This document shows positions 30,897 through 39,160 of a stretch of 46,471 nt of DNA, piece after piece. The position numbers were made by a program, and so were the translations under genes. The stretch's first letter is position 1. Each line of letters opens with the position of its first letter. This stretch comes from a bacterium (lineage in GTDB: Bacteria; Patescibacteriota; Minisyncoccia; UBA6257; JAUSGH01): assembly GCA_030649055.1 (NCBI GenBank), contig JAUSGH010000022.1, forward strand, positions 1 to 46,471. Direction: 5' to 3'. The notes beneath the pieces are model-generated. The model made no database searches and had not been told where the DNA came from. It saw only the letters and a list, made by a program, of their open reading frames with translations.

Positions 30897-31787
30897 TTAC
30901 CGCTTCCGCCACATCGTGAGCAAAGGGCTCGCGACGAAGATTGACGAGTATGTGCCGAAAACGGTACCGACAAGGATGGTAAGCGTGAAATACGCAAGCG
31001 ATGACGAACCCAAGAAATAGAGCGCCACAAGCACCAACACAAGCGTCAATGAAGTGTTGATGGAGCGCGCCATGGTTTCGTTGACGCTTGTATTGACCAG
31101 AGCGTCAAAATCAAATTTTGCCGAACGCTCCAGCCGCAGATTTTCGCGGATGCGGTCAAACACCACAATCGTGTCGTGGACGGAAAAACCCATGACCACA
31201 AGAATCGCAACGATGAAATTGGTATCCACTTCCGCGTGATACAAATATCCCAGCACCGCGAAAAGTCCTGTAGGAATAATCGCGTCATGGAAAAGCGTGA
31301 GGAGCGTGATAAGCCCGTACTTCCACGAGCTCACCGGATACGACACCTTGCGGAACGCAAACGCGATGTAGAGCGAAATGCCGAGCAGTACGAAGAGAAA
31401 CGCCCAAATGGCACGCGATCTGAGCTCCGAGCCGATGGCGGGACCGATGCTGTCAAAACGCAATTCTTCAAAATTCGGGTATGCCTTAACAAATGCCGCT
31501 TTGTATTCCACGTGCTTGGCTTCATCAATTTCTTTCGTCCGGATTAAAAAGCTTTGCGTCGCCGGCTCGGGCGTCACGATTGCATCGTCCAATTTCAGCT
31601 CATCACTCAAAAACGCCTTCGCGCCGTCGGCGTTCACGCGCTCATCACCAAGCGTCACTTGCCACATCGTTCCGCCGGTGAAATCAATCCCCTGCTTCAA
31701 GCCGAGCGTGCCGATCACGACAATGCTTGCCGCGATGAGCAGCCCCGAACAACCGAGAAATACGTATTTATTCCCTATAACGTTCAT
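30897..31787 (-). CDS. secF: Protein translocase subunit SecF
   Basis: 296 residues, six membrane helices with a large external loop after helix 1. Motifs: 'GTLGLKQGIDFTGGTMWQVT' near the N-terminus, 'VLLGISLYIAFAFRK', 'FDRIRENLR' and 'SINTSLTLVLVLVALYFLG'. With SecD it uses the proton gradient to assist late steps of protein export. Follows secD by 19 nt. Confidence 0.95.
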   Translation of the reverse strand: MNVIGNKYVFLGCSGLLIAASIVVIGTLGLKQGIDFTGGTMWQVTLGDERVNADGAKAFLSDELKLDDAIVTPEPATQSFLIRTKEIDEAKHVEYKAAFVKAYPNFEELRFDSIGPAIGSELRSRAIWAFLFVLLGISLYIAFAFRKVSYPVSSWKYGLITLLTLFHDAIIPTGLFAVLGYLYHAEVDTNFIVAILVVMGFSVHDTIVVFDRIRENLRLERSAKFDFDALVNTSVNETMARSINTSLTLVLVLVALYFLGSSSLAYFTLTILVGTVFGTYSSIFVASPLLTMWRKR

Positions 31788-31805
31788 ATCTTTGTTTTCT
31801 TGATT

Positions 31806-31838
31806 TTTATGCTTTATTGCTTTCTTGATTGCGTGTGA
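31806..31838. repeat. 'ATTGCTTTCTTG' repeat at the secD 3' end
   Basis: TGATTTTTATGCTTTATTGC and TTTCTTGATTGCG, overlapping the end of secD. Related copies at 42751-42785 (dnaK end) and 45228-45300 (hrcA end). Encodes the tail 'NQESNKA' of SecD. Confidence 0.7.
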
Positions 31839-33081
31839 ACACGCGTAAAATTGTGCGGGTAACCGTGATAGCGGAGAACATACTCATCAAAACACCGATG
31901 AGGAGCGTCAACGCGAACCCTTTCACGAAGCCGGTGGTCGCGTAGTATAAGATGACCGCGGTGAGCATGGTGCTCACGTTGGAATCACGAATGGAAAGCC
32001 ACGCGCGGGAGAATCCTTCATCCAAGGCACTCATGCGTGAAAGTCCTTTTCGCATCTCTTCTTTACTGCGTTCAAAAATCAGCACGTTCGCGTCCACCGC
32101 CATACCGATGGAAAGAATAAAACCCGCGACGCCGGAAAGCGTCATCGTGATACCAAAGAGCTTAAACACTCCGAGCGTCAGAGCGATATATATAGTAAGT
32201 GCCAATGTGGCATAAACCCCCAGCATCCGGTAGTAAAGTAGCATGAAGAGCATGACTGCCAGCGTACCGACGAGTCCGGCGTAGAGCGTACGCTTCAGTG
32301 AATCCGTGCCGAGCGAGGCGCCGATGGTTTGCTGGCTCACGAGTTTTACCGGCGCGGGCAAGGCCCCCGCGTTAAACCGCTCAACAAGTTGCTTCGCCTC
32401 CTGCACAGTGAATCGTCCGGTGATTTGCGCGCGTCCGCCGCTGATTTTTTCCTGCACGGTCGGCATCTCAATCAATACACCGTCAAGAAAAATCGCAATC
32501 GGCTTACCCACATTTTTCGCCGTCATGTCCTCAAAGAGTTTCGCGCCTTCGTCGTTGAATGAAATGGAAACTTCCGGCTTTCCGGTCAGCTGGTCAAAAT
32601 TGAGCTGGGCGCCGGAAACGTGGCGGCCGGAAAGATCCAACGGGAAAAACTTCGGTTCCACCGCCGCAGACGTAGTTGCAGTGCCCTCTTTCGGTTTTTC
32701 ATACTCAACCTCGGCAAAGGTCAAGAGCGGCGTTTCGCCGATGAGCTTGATTGCTTCGGAAACGTCTTTAATGCCCGCAAGCTCCACCACCAAGCGATAT
32801 GAGTCCGCGCCTTTCGCGATAAACACCTGCGGCTCGGACACACCGAACAAATTGACGCGTTTTTCAATCACGTCGCGAAGTCCATTCAAGACGCTGTCAC
32901 GGTCGGCGCCGGTAACATTCGCCATGTCCACTTCATAAACTAAGTGCGTGCCGCCGACAAGATCAAGCCCCAGCCGCCACGGCCGCGTGTTTGCGCCGAA
33001 GTTTTTTGGATACACAAAAAATCCGACCAATACGGCGAGGGCAACGATTCCTATTAAGAGGATGGCTGAATTTTTTTTCAT
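31807..33081 (-). CDS. secD: Protein translocase subunit SecD
   Basis: 424 residues from the ATG at 33081; the frame extends to 33138 without SecD similarity. Helix 1, then 'RLGLDLVGGTHLVYEVD', a P1 domain ('VEKRVNLFGVSEPQV' type), 'APVKLVSQQTIGASLGTDSL', and 'SIGMAVDANVLIFERSKEEM' with the conserved Asp. Forms a complex with SecF. The tail 'NQESNKA' is repeat-encoded. Promoter at 33100-33127 gives a short (~15 nt) leader. Confidence 0.95.
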   Translation of the reverse strand: MKKNSAILLIGIVALAVLVGFFVYPKNFGANTRPWRLGLDLVGGTHLVYEVDMANVTGADRDSVLNGLRDVIEKRVNLFGVSEPQVFIAKGADSYRLVVELAGIKDVSEAIKLIGETPLLTFAEVEYEKPKEGTATTSAAVEPKFFPLDLSGRHVSGAQLNFDQLTGKPEVSISFNDEGAKLFEDMTAKNVGKPIAIFLDGVLIEMPTVQEKISGGRAQITGRFTVQEAKQLVERFNAGALPAPVKLVSQQTIGASLGTDSLKRTLYAGLVGTLAVMLFMLLYYRMLGVYATLALTIYIALTLGVFKLFGITMTLSGVAGFILSIGMAVDANVLIFERSKEEMRKGLSRMSALDEGFSRAWLSIRDSNVSTMLTAVILYYATTGFVKGFALTLLIGVLMSMFSAITVTRTILRVFTRNQESNKA

Positions 33082-33099
33082 AAAAAACAATTGTTTAGA

Positions 33100-33127
33100 A
33101 GTATAACGCGGCAGAATAAAAATGCAA
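33100..33127 (-). promoter_or_regulatory. secDF promoter
   Basis: -35 TTGCAT (33122-33127), spacer 16, -10 TATACT (33100-33105). It lies just downstream of the terminator at 33134-33166. Confidence 0.65.
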
Positions 33128-33133
33128 TAGACG

Positions 33134-33166
33134 CACAAAACCGCCCAGGAGAGGGGCGGTTTTGTG
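33134..33166 (-). terminator. Terminator of the ECF sigma / membrane protein operon
   Basis: CACAAAACCGCCC / GGGCGGTTTTGTG, perfect 13-bp stem with a 7-nt loop and a T-rich arm. Confidence 0.85.
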
Positions 33167-33226
33167 CTAGAGAAGAGTAACGTTCTGGAACCCTTTCGAG
33201 TCCCTTGGTCGCTTCAAATAATGTAA

Positions 33227-33604
33227 CTAGGGGGTGGGGGGGTTGGTTTCACCCTGTGGCGCAGCCACCGTCCGGCGCAACACTTCATACGAAACAATAG
33301 CTCGTTTGATGCTCCAGAGGAACAATCCGGCGAATATCAGCGCGATGGCGATTTCCACCTTTACTTCAACGCGGGAATGCACGAGCGCGTACCACAAATA
33401 GTCAAACAGGCGAAAACGGCTCTCCGTACTTGCAGCGGCCGCGCCTTCAAGCACGCGAACGACGTACACGCTCCGCGAGAAAAGGTGCGCGCCGAGCATC
33501 ACCGAGAACACCTCAAAGACCACGACAGGCAACACCCGCCGCACAAACCATACACGATAAATTTTGAACATCAGTTTTTTTCGGAAGTTCATTGTGTTAC
33601 TCAT
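33227..33604 (-). CDS. Two-helix membrane protein, possible sigma regulator
   Basis: 125 residues. Basic N-terminus, helix ~22-40 ('VLPVVVFEVFSVMLGA'), external loop of ~40 residues, helix ~80-98, then a cytoplasmic tail ending in 'ETNPPTP'. Its start overlaps the end of the ECF sigma gene by 8 nt, so translation is coupled. ECF factors are often followed by a membrane anti-sigma; no zinc anti-sigma motif is seen, so this is only a positional inference. Confidence 0.6.
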   Translation of the reverse strand: MSNTMNFRKKLMFKIYRVWFVRRVLPVVVFEVFSVMLGAHLFSRSVYVVRVLEGAAAASTESRFRLFDYLWYALVHSRVEVKVEIAIALIFAGLFLWSIKRAIVSYEVLRRTVAAPQGETNPPTP

Positions 33605-34181
33605 CCATTAATTTTCTAAACAGCCGTTTTGCGCGGAACAAACGCATTTTGAGCGTCGTGAGCGATATCCCTTCCAGCTTCGCGATATCGTCATAGGACT
33701 TATCCTCCAGGTAATATAACTTCATCACCCGCCCTAAATGTTCCGGCATCTTTTCAAGCGTTTTTGCGACGATAGCGCGGTTGTCAGTGTTTGTGGCTAA
33801 ATCAGACGCCCCCTCATCCACAAGCGCATCGTCGTAGAGCACCGGGTCAAGATAAGACACATTCCCCTGCTGTTTTTTTAATTTCTGATAATGCGTGAAT
33901 GAGGTATTGACGAGAATCTTATATGCCCAGCTTTTGAATGTCGCGCCGGGTTGTTTTTTAAACCGCCGACCGTTCACGTAAATCTTCGTGAATGCCTCCT
34001 GCAAAATATCCTCGGCTTCGTTATGACTCCGCGTGATGCTCCGCGCCGCGCGCACAAACGCCTCGCGGTAGCGGTCCACCAGAATGCCAAAAAGCGCCGG
34101 GTCATCCATGGATAACTTCAGCACTTCGTCATCGGGCAGTTGTTGCGGGGCTTTCTCGACCGCATCTTTCTCCTTCGGCAT
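33597..34181 (-). CDS. ECF-type RNA polymerase sigma factor
   Basis: 194 residues from the ATG at 34181. Region 2 ('LVDRYREAFVRAARSITRSH', 'EAEDILQEAFTKIYVNGRRF', 'FKSWAYKILVNTSFTHYQK') and region 4 ('RVMKLYYLEDKSYDDIAKLE', 'SLTTLKMRLFRAKRLFRKL'). Region 3 is absent, as in the group IV family. It directs RNA polymerase to a stress or envelope regulon. The promoter at 34190-34218 sits 8 nt before the start. Longer frame to 34286 rejected because region 2 begins after 34181. Confidence 0.92.
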   Translation of the reverse strand: MPKEKDAVEKAPQQLPDDEVLKLSMDDPALFGILVDRYREAFVRAARSITRSHNEAEDILQEAFTKIYVNGRRFKKQPGATFKSWAYKILVNTSFTHYQKLKKQQGNVSYLDPVLYDDALVDEGASDLATNTDNRAIVAKTLEKMPEHLGRVMKLYYLEDKSYDDIAKLEGISLTTLKMRLFRAKRLFRKLMDE

Positions 34182-34189
34182 ATACCGAT

Positions 34190-34218
34190 ATAATACACTG
34201 GATTTGCGCGTAAGGCAA
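34190..34218 (-). promoter_or_regulatory. ECF sigma promoter, leaderless spacing
   Basis: -35 TTGCCT (34213-34218), spacer 17, -10 TATTAT (34190-34195), 8 nt before the ATG at 34181. Confidence 0.7.
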
Positions 34219-34237
34219 GCGCACAAAAACAATTGAC

Positions 34238-34302
34238 GCGTGACATTTGACCATTGACCAACGAGCATGCAGCAGTCAAACGTCAATGGTCACATGTCAA
34301 AT
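34238..34302. repeat. TGACATTTGACCATTGAC inverted repeat
   Basis: TGACATTTGACCATTGAC (34242-34259) is mirrored by GTCAATGGTCACATGTCA (34280-34297), making a long imperfect hairpin between htpX and the sigma gene. Same unit as inside mnmA. It probably works as a terminator for htpX. Confidence 0.75.
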
Positions 34303-34308
34303 GTAAAC

Positions 34309-35217
34309 CTACACCAGCATCCCCCGCAATGCCGCCACGCGCTCCTCAACCGGCGGATGAGTCATAAAGAGCTTGTGGATGAGCGATGTGCGCTTGCCCT
34401 TCGTGAATGGGTCGTCAAACCACAGATGCGCCGTGGTGTTTTGCGCGACCCGCAAAGGCGTCGCGTCCGCGTGGATTTTTTCCAATGCCCGCGCGAGTCC
34501 CTCGGGATAGCGCGTCAAAAGCGCGCCGGAGGCATCGGCTAGGAACTCGCGTTTGCGCGAAATAGCGAGCTGCATAAGTGTCGCGGCGATGGGCGCAAGA
34601 ATTGAAAGCACTAGCCCCAACAAAAGCAAAACTCCTCCCGCCGACCCGCGGTCATTACGGCTGCGAGCGCCGCCCCAAAACATGGAACGCAAAAACATAT
34701 CGCCCAGAATGGAAATAAATCCGACGAGAATCACAATAACCGTAGAAACAAGCATGTCGCGGTTGCCGATGTGCGAAAGCTCGTGCGCCAACACTCCTTC
34801 AAGCTCCGTTTTATTGAGCCGTTCCAACAACCCGCGCGTCACGGCCACAACCGCGTGTTCGGGATTCCTGCCGGTCGCGAACGCGTTCGGCGCCGGTTCA
34901 TTAATAATGTATATCCGCGGCACAGGAAGCCCCGCGGTGATGCAAAGATTTTCAACGACATTGTACAGTTCGCGGGCATTCTCACGATTTACCGGATGCG
35001 CATGCGACATCGCGAGCACAATCTTATCCGAATACCAATAACTCACAATGCTCATAACGGTGCTAAATACGACCGCGATAACAAGAATGCTTGGGTCCCC
35101 ATAGATGCGCGTGAACACCCAACCAATGCCGATGACCACGACAAAAAATAACGTGAAAATGAGCCACGTTTTGCGGATGTTGGAATCTCTCTGTGTATAA
35201 AGGCTTACACTTGACAT
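34309..35217 (-). CDS. htpX: HtpX-like M48 membrane metalloprotease
   Basis: 302 residues. Two N-terminal helices (~17-55), the zinc site 'LEGVLAHELSHIGNRDML' (HExxH variant HELSH) and the third ligand in 'KREFLADASGA'. Another helix pair lies between (~150-215). It degrades misfolded membrane proteins. Next to lemA, a frequent gene pair. 'TGRNPEHAVVAVTRGLLERL' matches the family. Confidence 0.93.
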   Translation of the reverse strand: MSSVSLYTQRDSNIRKTWLIFTLFFVVVIGIGWVFTRIYGDPSILVIAVVFSTVMSIVSYWYSDKIVLAMSHAHPVNRENARELYNVVENLCITAGLPVPRIYIINEPAPNAFATGRNPEHAVVAVTRGLLERLNKTELEGVLAHELSHIGNRDMLVSTVIVILVGFISILGDMFLRSMFWGGARSRNDRGSAGGVLLLLGLVLSILAPIAATLMQLAISRKREFLADASGALLTRYPEGLARALEKIHADATPLRVAQNTTAHLWFDDPFTKGKRTSLIHKLFMTHPPVEERVAALRGMLV

Positions 35218-35225
35218 GGCACGTC

Positions 35226-35286
35226 TTATTTCCTGAGCTTGTCGAAGGAATACAATAATGTAGCCCTTCGACTCCGCTCAGGGACT
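35226..35286. repeat. 'CTGAGCTTGTCGAAGG' / 'CCTTCGACTCCGCTCAGG' inverted repeat
   Basis: TTTCCTGAGCTTGTCGAAGG and CCCTTCGACTCCGCTCAGGG face each other across ~20 nt between lemA and htpX. Family of 3676-3745. Confidence 0.75.
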
Positions 35287-35299
35287 AAAATCTCAGTTG

Positions 35300-35854
35300 C
35301 TAGAATTTCACCGCAACAGGCTTCGCCTCATCAATCGTCGACAATTCAAAAAATTTCTCCTCGTGAAAACTAAACGTACGGGCGATGATGTTTGACGGGA
35401 ACGATTGCACCTTCGCGTTCAAGTCCTGCACCACGGAATTGTAAAACCGCCGCGCCGCCTGCATCTTGTTTTCGGTGTCCGAAAGTTCACGCTGTAATTC
35501 CAAAAAGTTTTCGTTCGCCTTGAGTTGGGGGTAATTCTCCAAAACCGCGAACAGCGTTTTAAGCGTCGCTGAAAGCGCATTTTCCGCCTGGGCATTTTCC
35601 AACGCCGATCCGCCTGTTGCCACGCGCGTCCGCGCTGCCGTCACGTTTTCCAACACATTCTTTTCATGCGACACATACCCTTTCACCGTTTCAATAAGAT
35701 TCGGGATTAAGTCATAACGACGCTTGGACTGCACGTCAATGTCGGAGAGCGCTTCCTTGGCGCGCAATCGTGCCCGGATAAGACCATTGTATATTCCGAT
35801 AACCGCAATCACTAATACTACGAGAACAATAATCGCAATTGTTAATGGATTCAT
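35300..35854 (-). CDS. lemA: LemA family protein
   Basis: 184 residues. N-terminal membrane helix (~4-23) followed by 'RLRAKEALSDIDVQSKRRYD', 'LIPNLIETVKGY', 'FAVLENYPQLKANENFLELQ' and 'ARRFYNSVVQDLNAKVQSFP', all typical of LemA helical bundles. Function poorly defined; often beside HtpX-type proteases. Confidence 0.93.
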   Translation of the reverse strand: MNPLTIAIIVLVVLVIAVIGIYNGLIRARLRAKEALSDIDVQSKRRYDLIPNLIETVKGYVSHEKNVLENVTAARTRVATGGSALENAQAENALSATLKTLFAVLENYPQLKANENFLELQRELSDTENKMQAARRFYNSVVQDLNAKVQSFPSNIIARTFSFHEEKFFELSTIDEAKPVAVKF

Positions 35855-35882
35855 AGATGTATTACTTACTTATGATATCTCT

Positions 35883-35888
35883 ATTATA
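35883..35888 (-). promoter_or_regulatory. lemA-htpX promoter -10 box
   Basis: TATAAT on the minus strand, with a CTTACA -35-like box at 18-nt spacing. Leader ~22-28 nt before the ATG at 35854. Confidence 0.6.
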
Positions 35889-35913
35889 TCGTGGCGGAGG
35901 TGAAAATGTAAGA

Positions 35914-35938
35914 GACCCGTCGCGGTGGCGATCGGGTC
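35914..35938 (-). terminator. Terminator of the 35948-36529 gene
   Basis: GACCCG..CGC / GCG..CGGGTC hairpin directly after the stop codon, followed by CTTACATTTTC on the minus strand. Confidence 0.65.
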
Positions 35939-35947
35939 CCCGTACGC

Positions 35948-36529
35948 CTACTTTTTCCTTTGTACTCGATATTCCATCGGGCGTTCTCTGACGTGACTTA
36001 TCCACACATCAGAATAATTAGCCGAACAAAGCGCGTTATCCTCGAATGCAAGAGAAAGGTAGGCACTCCATCCGCCATTCATACCGGGAACAGCGTTGCC
36101 AATCCATTCCCAACGGACGATCTTCAAGCGTGCCGTTGCGATCATCACGACTGAACCATTCTCCACATGCAAGCCACTCACCCTGTTCTCGTCGCAATAT
36201 ACAGCGGGCTCGCAATCCAGCCCGTGGCCATACCGCTGCCCGGTGGAGGGATTATGCGTATGCGACTTGATTATTGCGCTCACCTCCTCCTCGCTCATTC
36301 CATAGTCGAGATACACGGAGGCATCTTTTAGTGGATTCGGCGGGCAAGACGGTGGCTGCTTGTAGACCCACACCGTGAGGAGCCAAAGCCCCCACACCGC
36401 CACGAGGAGCGTCGCGAGCCACGCGTAGAGCTTCACTGCCCTCCACATAGTCTCGCGCGCACTCACCGGCGACACGTCGCGCGGATCTTGCACCTCGGGC
36501 TTTGCTGACTCTTTCGGTTCATTCGCCAT
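35948..36529 (-). CDS. Hypothetical membrane-anchored protein
   Basis: 193 residues. Charged N-terminus (~1-30), one membrane helix (~33-54, 'LYAWLATLLVAVWGLWLLTV'), then an external domain of ~135 residues with three Cys ('QPPSCPPNP', 'GLDCEPAVYCDENRV') that could form disulphides, and 'GMSEEEVSAIIKSH', reminiscent of SmpA/BamE-like lipid-side domains but without convincing signature. Strong SD (GAGGAG) before the ATG; own terminator. Lys mostly AAG. Confidence 0.7.
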   Translation of the reverse strand: MANEPKESAKPEVQDPRDVSPVSARETMWRAVKLYAWLATLLVAVWGLWLLTVWVYKQPPSCPPNPLKDASVYLDYGMSEEEVSAIIKSHTHNPSTGQRYGHGLDCEPAVYCDENRVSGLHVENGSVVMIATARLKIVRWEWIGNAVPGMNGGWSAYLSLAFEDNALCSANYSDVWISHVRERPMEYRVQRKK

Positions 36530-36605
36530 CGGTCACACTCCTCAATGTGAGCAGAAACTTGTTCTGCGCCCATCTTCGCATATTTTCAAAAAATCCGCAA
36601 TCGCG

Positions 36606-36640
36606 ACATTCCGACATTCTCAAGAATGTGAGAATGTTAT
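36606..36640. repeat. Palindrome, degenerate copy 3
   Basis: ACATTCCGACATTCT-CA-AGAATGTGAGAATGT, the same element as 25399-25438 with two mismatches between arms. Confidence 0.8.
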
Positions 36641-36660
36641 TTGTAACGCATAAAAAGGAA

Positions 36661-36694
36661 AACGGCCGGATGTGCGCTTGCACACCCGGCCGTT
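36661..36694 (-). terminator. Strong terminator of the metallophosphoesterase gene
   Basis: AACGGCCGG.TGTG / CACA.CCGGCCGTT stem followed on the minus strand by TTCCTTTTT. Confidence 0.88.
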
Positions 36695-36727
36695 CGTAGC
36701 TGCTTTGGTCGGCTCGCGCGGGAAACG

Positions 36728-39160
36728 TTACTTCCCGCCCGAACCCTTCTTGCGATTCGCCTTCACGCGCTCCACGATGCCGCGACTCTCTTCCTTGGAC
36801 GCTTCCCTGCCGATCCGCTGAATGATCTCGGCGGGAATCGTGAGCTCCATGAAGTCGCCCGGTTTCGGCATCGCGCAGACGTGCGCTGCCTGCGTGCGAG
36901 GCACTCCCGCGAAGTAGAGCTCGGTCGGCGTCACTCCTTCGAGTGTCGCCAGCCGGCATGCCACGCGGAACGTGTTCTCGTCCGTCTTGTCGCACTTCAC
37001 ATACCCGTCGTGGGTATGCCCGCAGATCGCGAGATCGGCGTCGGAGCTCCGCCCCGCGTTCACCGCCCCGTCTCCGCTGTAGCCCTTCGGATCATGCTGG
37101 ACCACGATATCAATCGTGCTCCGCATGCCCGACACGAGCTTGCCGTCTGCACCAAGTCCGTAGCGCTTGATGAAGATATAGCTCGCGTTGTCGTGCCCGC
37201 CGACCGCGACACGCACGCCGCGCATCGGATCCGCCTTGTAGTAGTCCGGTTGCACCGTACGGAACACGCCGATCTCACGCGCCTTGCACCGCTGGACGAA
37301 GAACGACCAGTCGATGATGCCCGTGCGATCCAACGCCTTCCGCGTGTGATTGCCGTCCACCGCAACCAGCGCGATCTTGAACGCACCCGGTTGCGCAAGG
37401 GTCGGAAGCAGAAGCTTGTCGAAGTAGTCGGCAAGCCAATCCAGAATCACGTCCATGGACTCCACGGTGCCACCCTTGGAATCGTTCGTCACCTTCTCCG
37501 CGGCGCGACGCACCGCATCCGGGTCACTCTGATCCACGTTTGCCATGAGCTCCATGTTCTCCAACATAAGCTCGTGCGGATCACGTTCCGCGGAGTGCAC
37601 ATGCGGCCACCGATTGTGGTTCGCGTCGGCGGCATCCCCGCCATTCACGTATCCCCGGATCCGCGCCGCGCTGCCACAGAGCACGAACGGCTTCGCGAGA
37701 TACGTCTTGTGCATCTCCACAAAACCGGCGCGCGTCATGTCTTCCGCCTCGCGAGCCCCGATGTGTTCGTCGGCACTTGCCGAGAACGCAGCGAACTCGC
37801 TCGGCTGCTCCAGCACCGCCCCCGTCAGGAAGTCGTTGTACTGGATCCAACGCGTCGCAACCACACCAACCGGCGCGCCCTTGGGCTTCGAGATGATCGT
37901 GAGCCCGGAGACGCCGTTGTTGTGGTAACGATTGAAGACCGCGTGACTCCGCGATGCCTGAGGCTTCCCGCCGCTCATGCGCACGGGTTCCTCGCCCTTC
38001 ACGAACCGCGCAATACGCGCCTGGTTCTCGAACGGCAGGGCACAGACAAGCGTCACGCCGTCATCGGTCCGTTCCGAGTCGTACTTCATCTGGTTCTTGT
38101 AGTTCACCTCGTCCGGCATGGTCTTCAGACGCTGATAACGCTTGAATCCCTTACCGTGGTGGCCGCTCTCCAGGATCACATCCGGGCGGGTTTCCTCCGC
38201 AACCCGAACAAGGTCCTTGATCGCCGCGCCTGCCAACCGCCGCGCATGCTGTTGCTTGCCATGCGTTGCCGCGACCATGCACTCCTCGATGCGAAGCAGC
38301 GTCGCCCACGTCTTGTGACGACCGTGCGCGTAGTCCACGCGCAAATCGCCGAACGTCAGCACTCCCTGTTTGTTCGTGAACTCCGCGCCCACACCCTTGC
38401 AGATCGCCCCAACCGAAGCATAGAAGCCCTCAACGAGCTTCTTCGTCTCGTACTGGTGCGTGGGGCCTTCCTTCGGCTCACGATAGAGCGCCTGCTTCTT
38501 CCTCATCGCATCGATGTCGGTGTTGAGCTTCCCCAGCGCCGCACCGATGTTGCCGAGGTCCTTCTCCACCGTCTGGAGCTTCCGTGTGACCTTTGTAGAA
38601 ACCTTCGCTTCGGGCTTCACGTCCTTCACGAGGTTCTTCTTGGTCTTCTCCATACCCTTCGCCTGCTTCTTCAACTCTCCGCACTTGCGGTTGAGTCGGC
38701 CGATCTCCTCCTCGCACTCTTCGCCGCTGCGAAGGAGAATAGCATTCAACAGCCGCGAGAACGAATGCTGAATGTCGTCCCCGCTTTCGGACACGACGAT
38801 CTTCGCCTTCGGCGCGGCCTTGCGAAGCTCCGCGAGTCGCCGTTGGAGGATGCCGAGCTGAATGCCCTGCATGTGCTCCAGACGATCGCGGCTCTTCACC
38901 TTTATGGACTCCTCCTCGCACTCCTCCTTGGACTTGTGCCAGTGCGTGAGATCCTTGTTCAGAATCTCCGGCCTATCCAGCCGTGTGAGCGCTCCGTCCA
39001 CGATGTACCCCGTAATCCACGGGCTCTTCTTCGCAAACGCGAGAAGATTGTTCCACGCGCCCTCGTCAAAGAAATCCGTGTCGAATCCCAACTCAGAAAG
39101 CATCGCAACGGTGTCCGCTTCCTTCTCGGCGAGAAGGTCGATGGTCCTCTGGCTATCCAT
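36728..39160 (-). CDS. 810-residue coiled-coil calcineurin-like metallophosphoesterase
   Basis: Not recognised as a named family. The C-terminal half carries ordered metallophosphoesterase motifs: 'SADEHIG' (D464xH466), 'NGGDAADANHN' (D509, D512), 'VDGNHTRKA' (GNH, 603-605), 'VVQHD' (H689) and 'ICGHTHDGY' (GHTH, 714-717). Residues ~75-225 are rich in charged heptads (two coiled-coil blocks: ~76-115, ~146-222) with a Lys-rich middle, an arrangement recalling SMC-like/Mre11 partnerships within one chain. That comparison is inference; no Walker motifs occur, so it is not SbcC. Cys residues 'EECEEE' occur twice. Strong SD (GGGAGG), AAG-biased lysines, own terminator and a ~250-nt leader: an autonomous unit. 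Confidence 0.72.
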   Translation of the reverse strand: MDSQRTIDLLAEKEADTVAMLSELGFDTDFFDEGAWNNLLAFAKKSPWITGYIVDGALTRLDRPEILNKDLTHWHKSKEECEEESIKVKSRDRLEHMQGIQLGILQRRLAELRKAAPKAKIVVSESGDDIQHSFSRLLNAILLRSGEECEEEIGRLNRKCGELKKQAKGMEKTKKNLVKDVKPEAKVSTKVTRKLQTVEKDLGNIGAALGKLNTDIDAMRKKQALYREPKEGPTHQYETKKLVEGFYASVGAICKGVGAEFTNKQGVLTFGDLRVDYAHGRHKTWATLLRIEECMVAATHGKQQHARRLAGAAIKDLVRVAEETRPDVILESGHHGKGFKRYQRLKTMPDEVNYKNQMKYDSERTDDGVTLVCALPFENQARIARFVKGEEPVRMSGGKPQASRSHAVFNRYHNNGVSGLTIISKPKGAPVGVVATRWIQYNDFLTGAVLEQPSEFAAFSASADEHIGAREAEDMTRAGFVEMHKTYLAKPFVLCGSAARIRGYVNGGDAADANHNRWPHVHSAERDPHELMLENMELMANVDQSDPDAVRRAAEKVTNDSKGGTVESMDVILDWLADYFDKLLLPTLAQPGAFKIALVAVDGNHTRKALDRTGIIDWSFFVQRCKAREIGVFRTVQPDYYKADPMRGVRVAVGGHDNASYIFIKRYGLGADGKLVSGMRSTIDIVVQHDPKGYSGDGAVNAGRSSDADLAICGHTHDGYVKCDKTDENTFRVACRLATLEGVTPTELYFAGVPRTQAAHVCAMPKPGDFMELTIPAEIIQRIGREASKEESRGIVERVKANRKKGSGGK

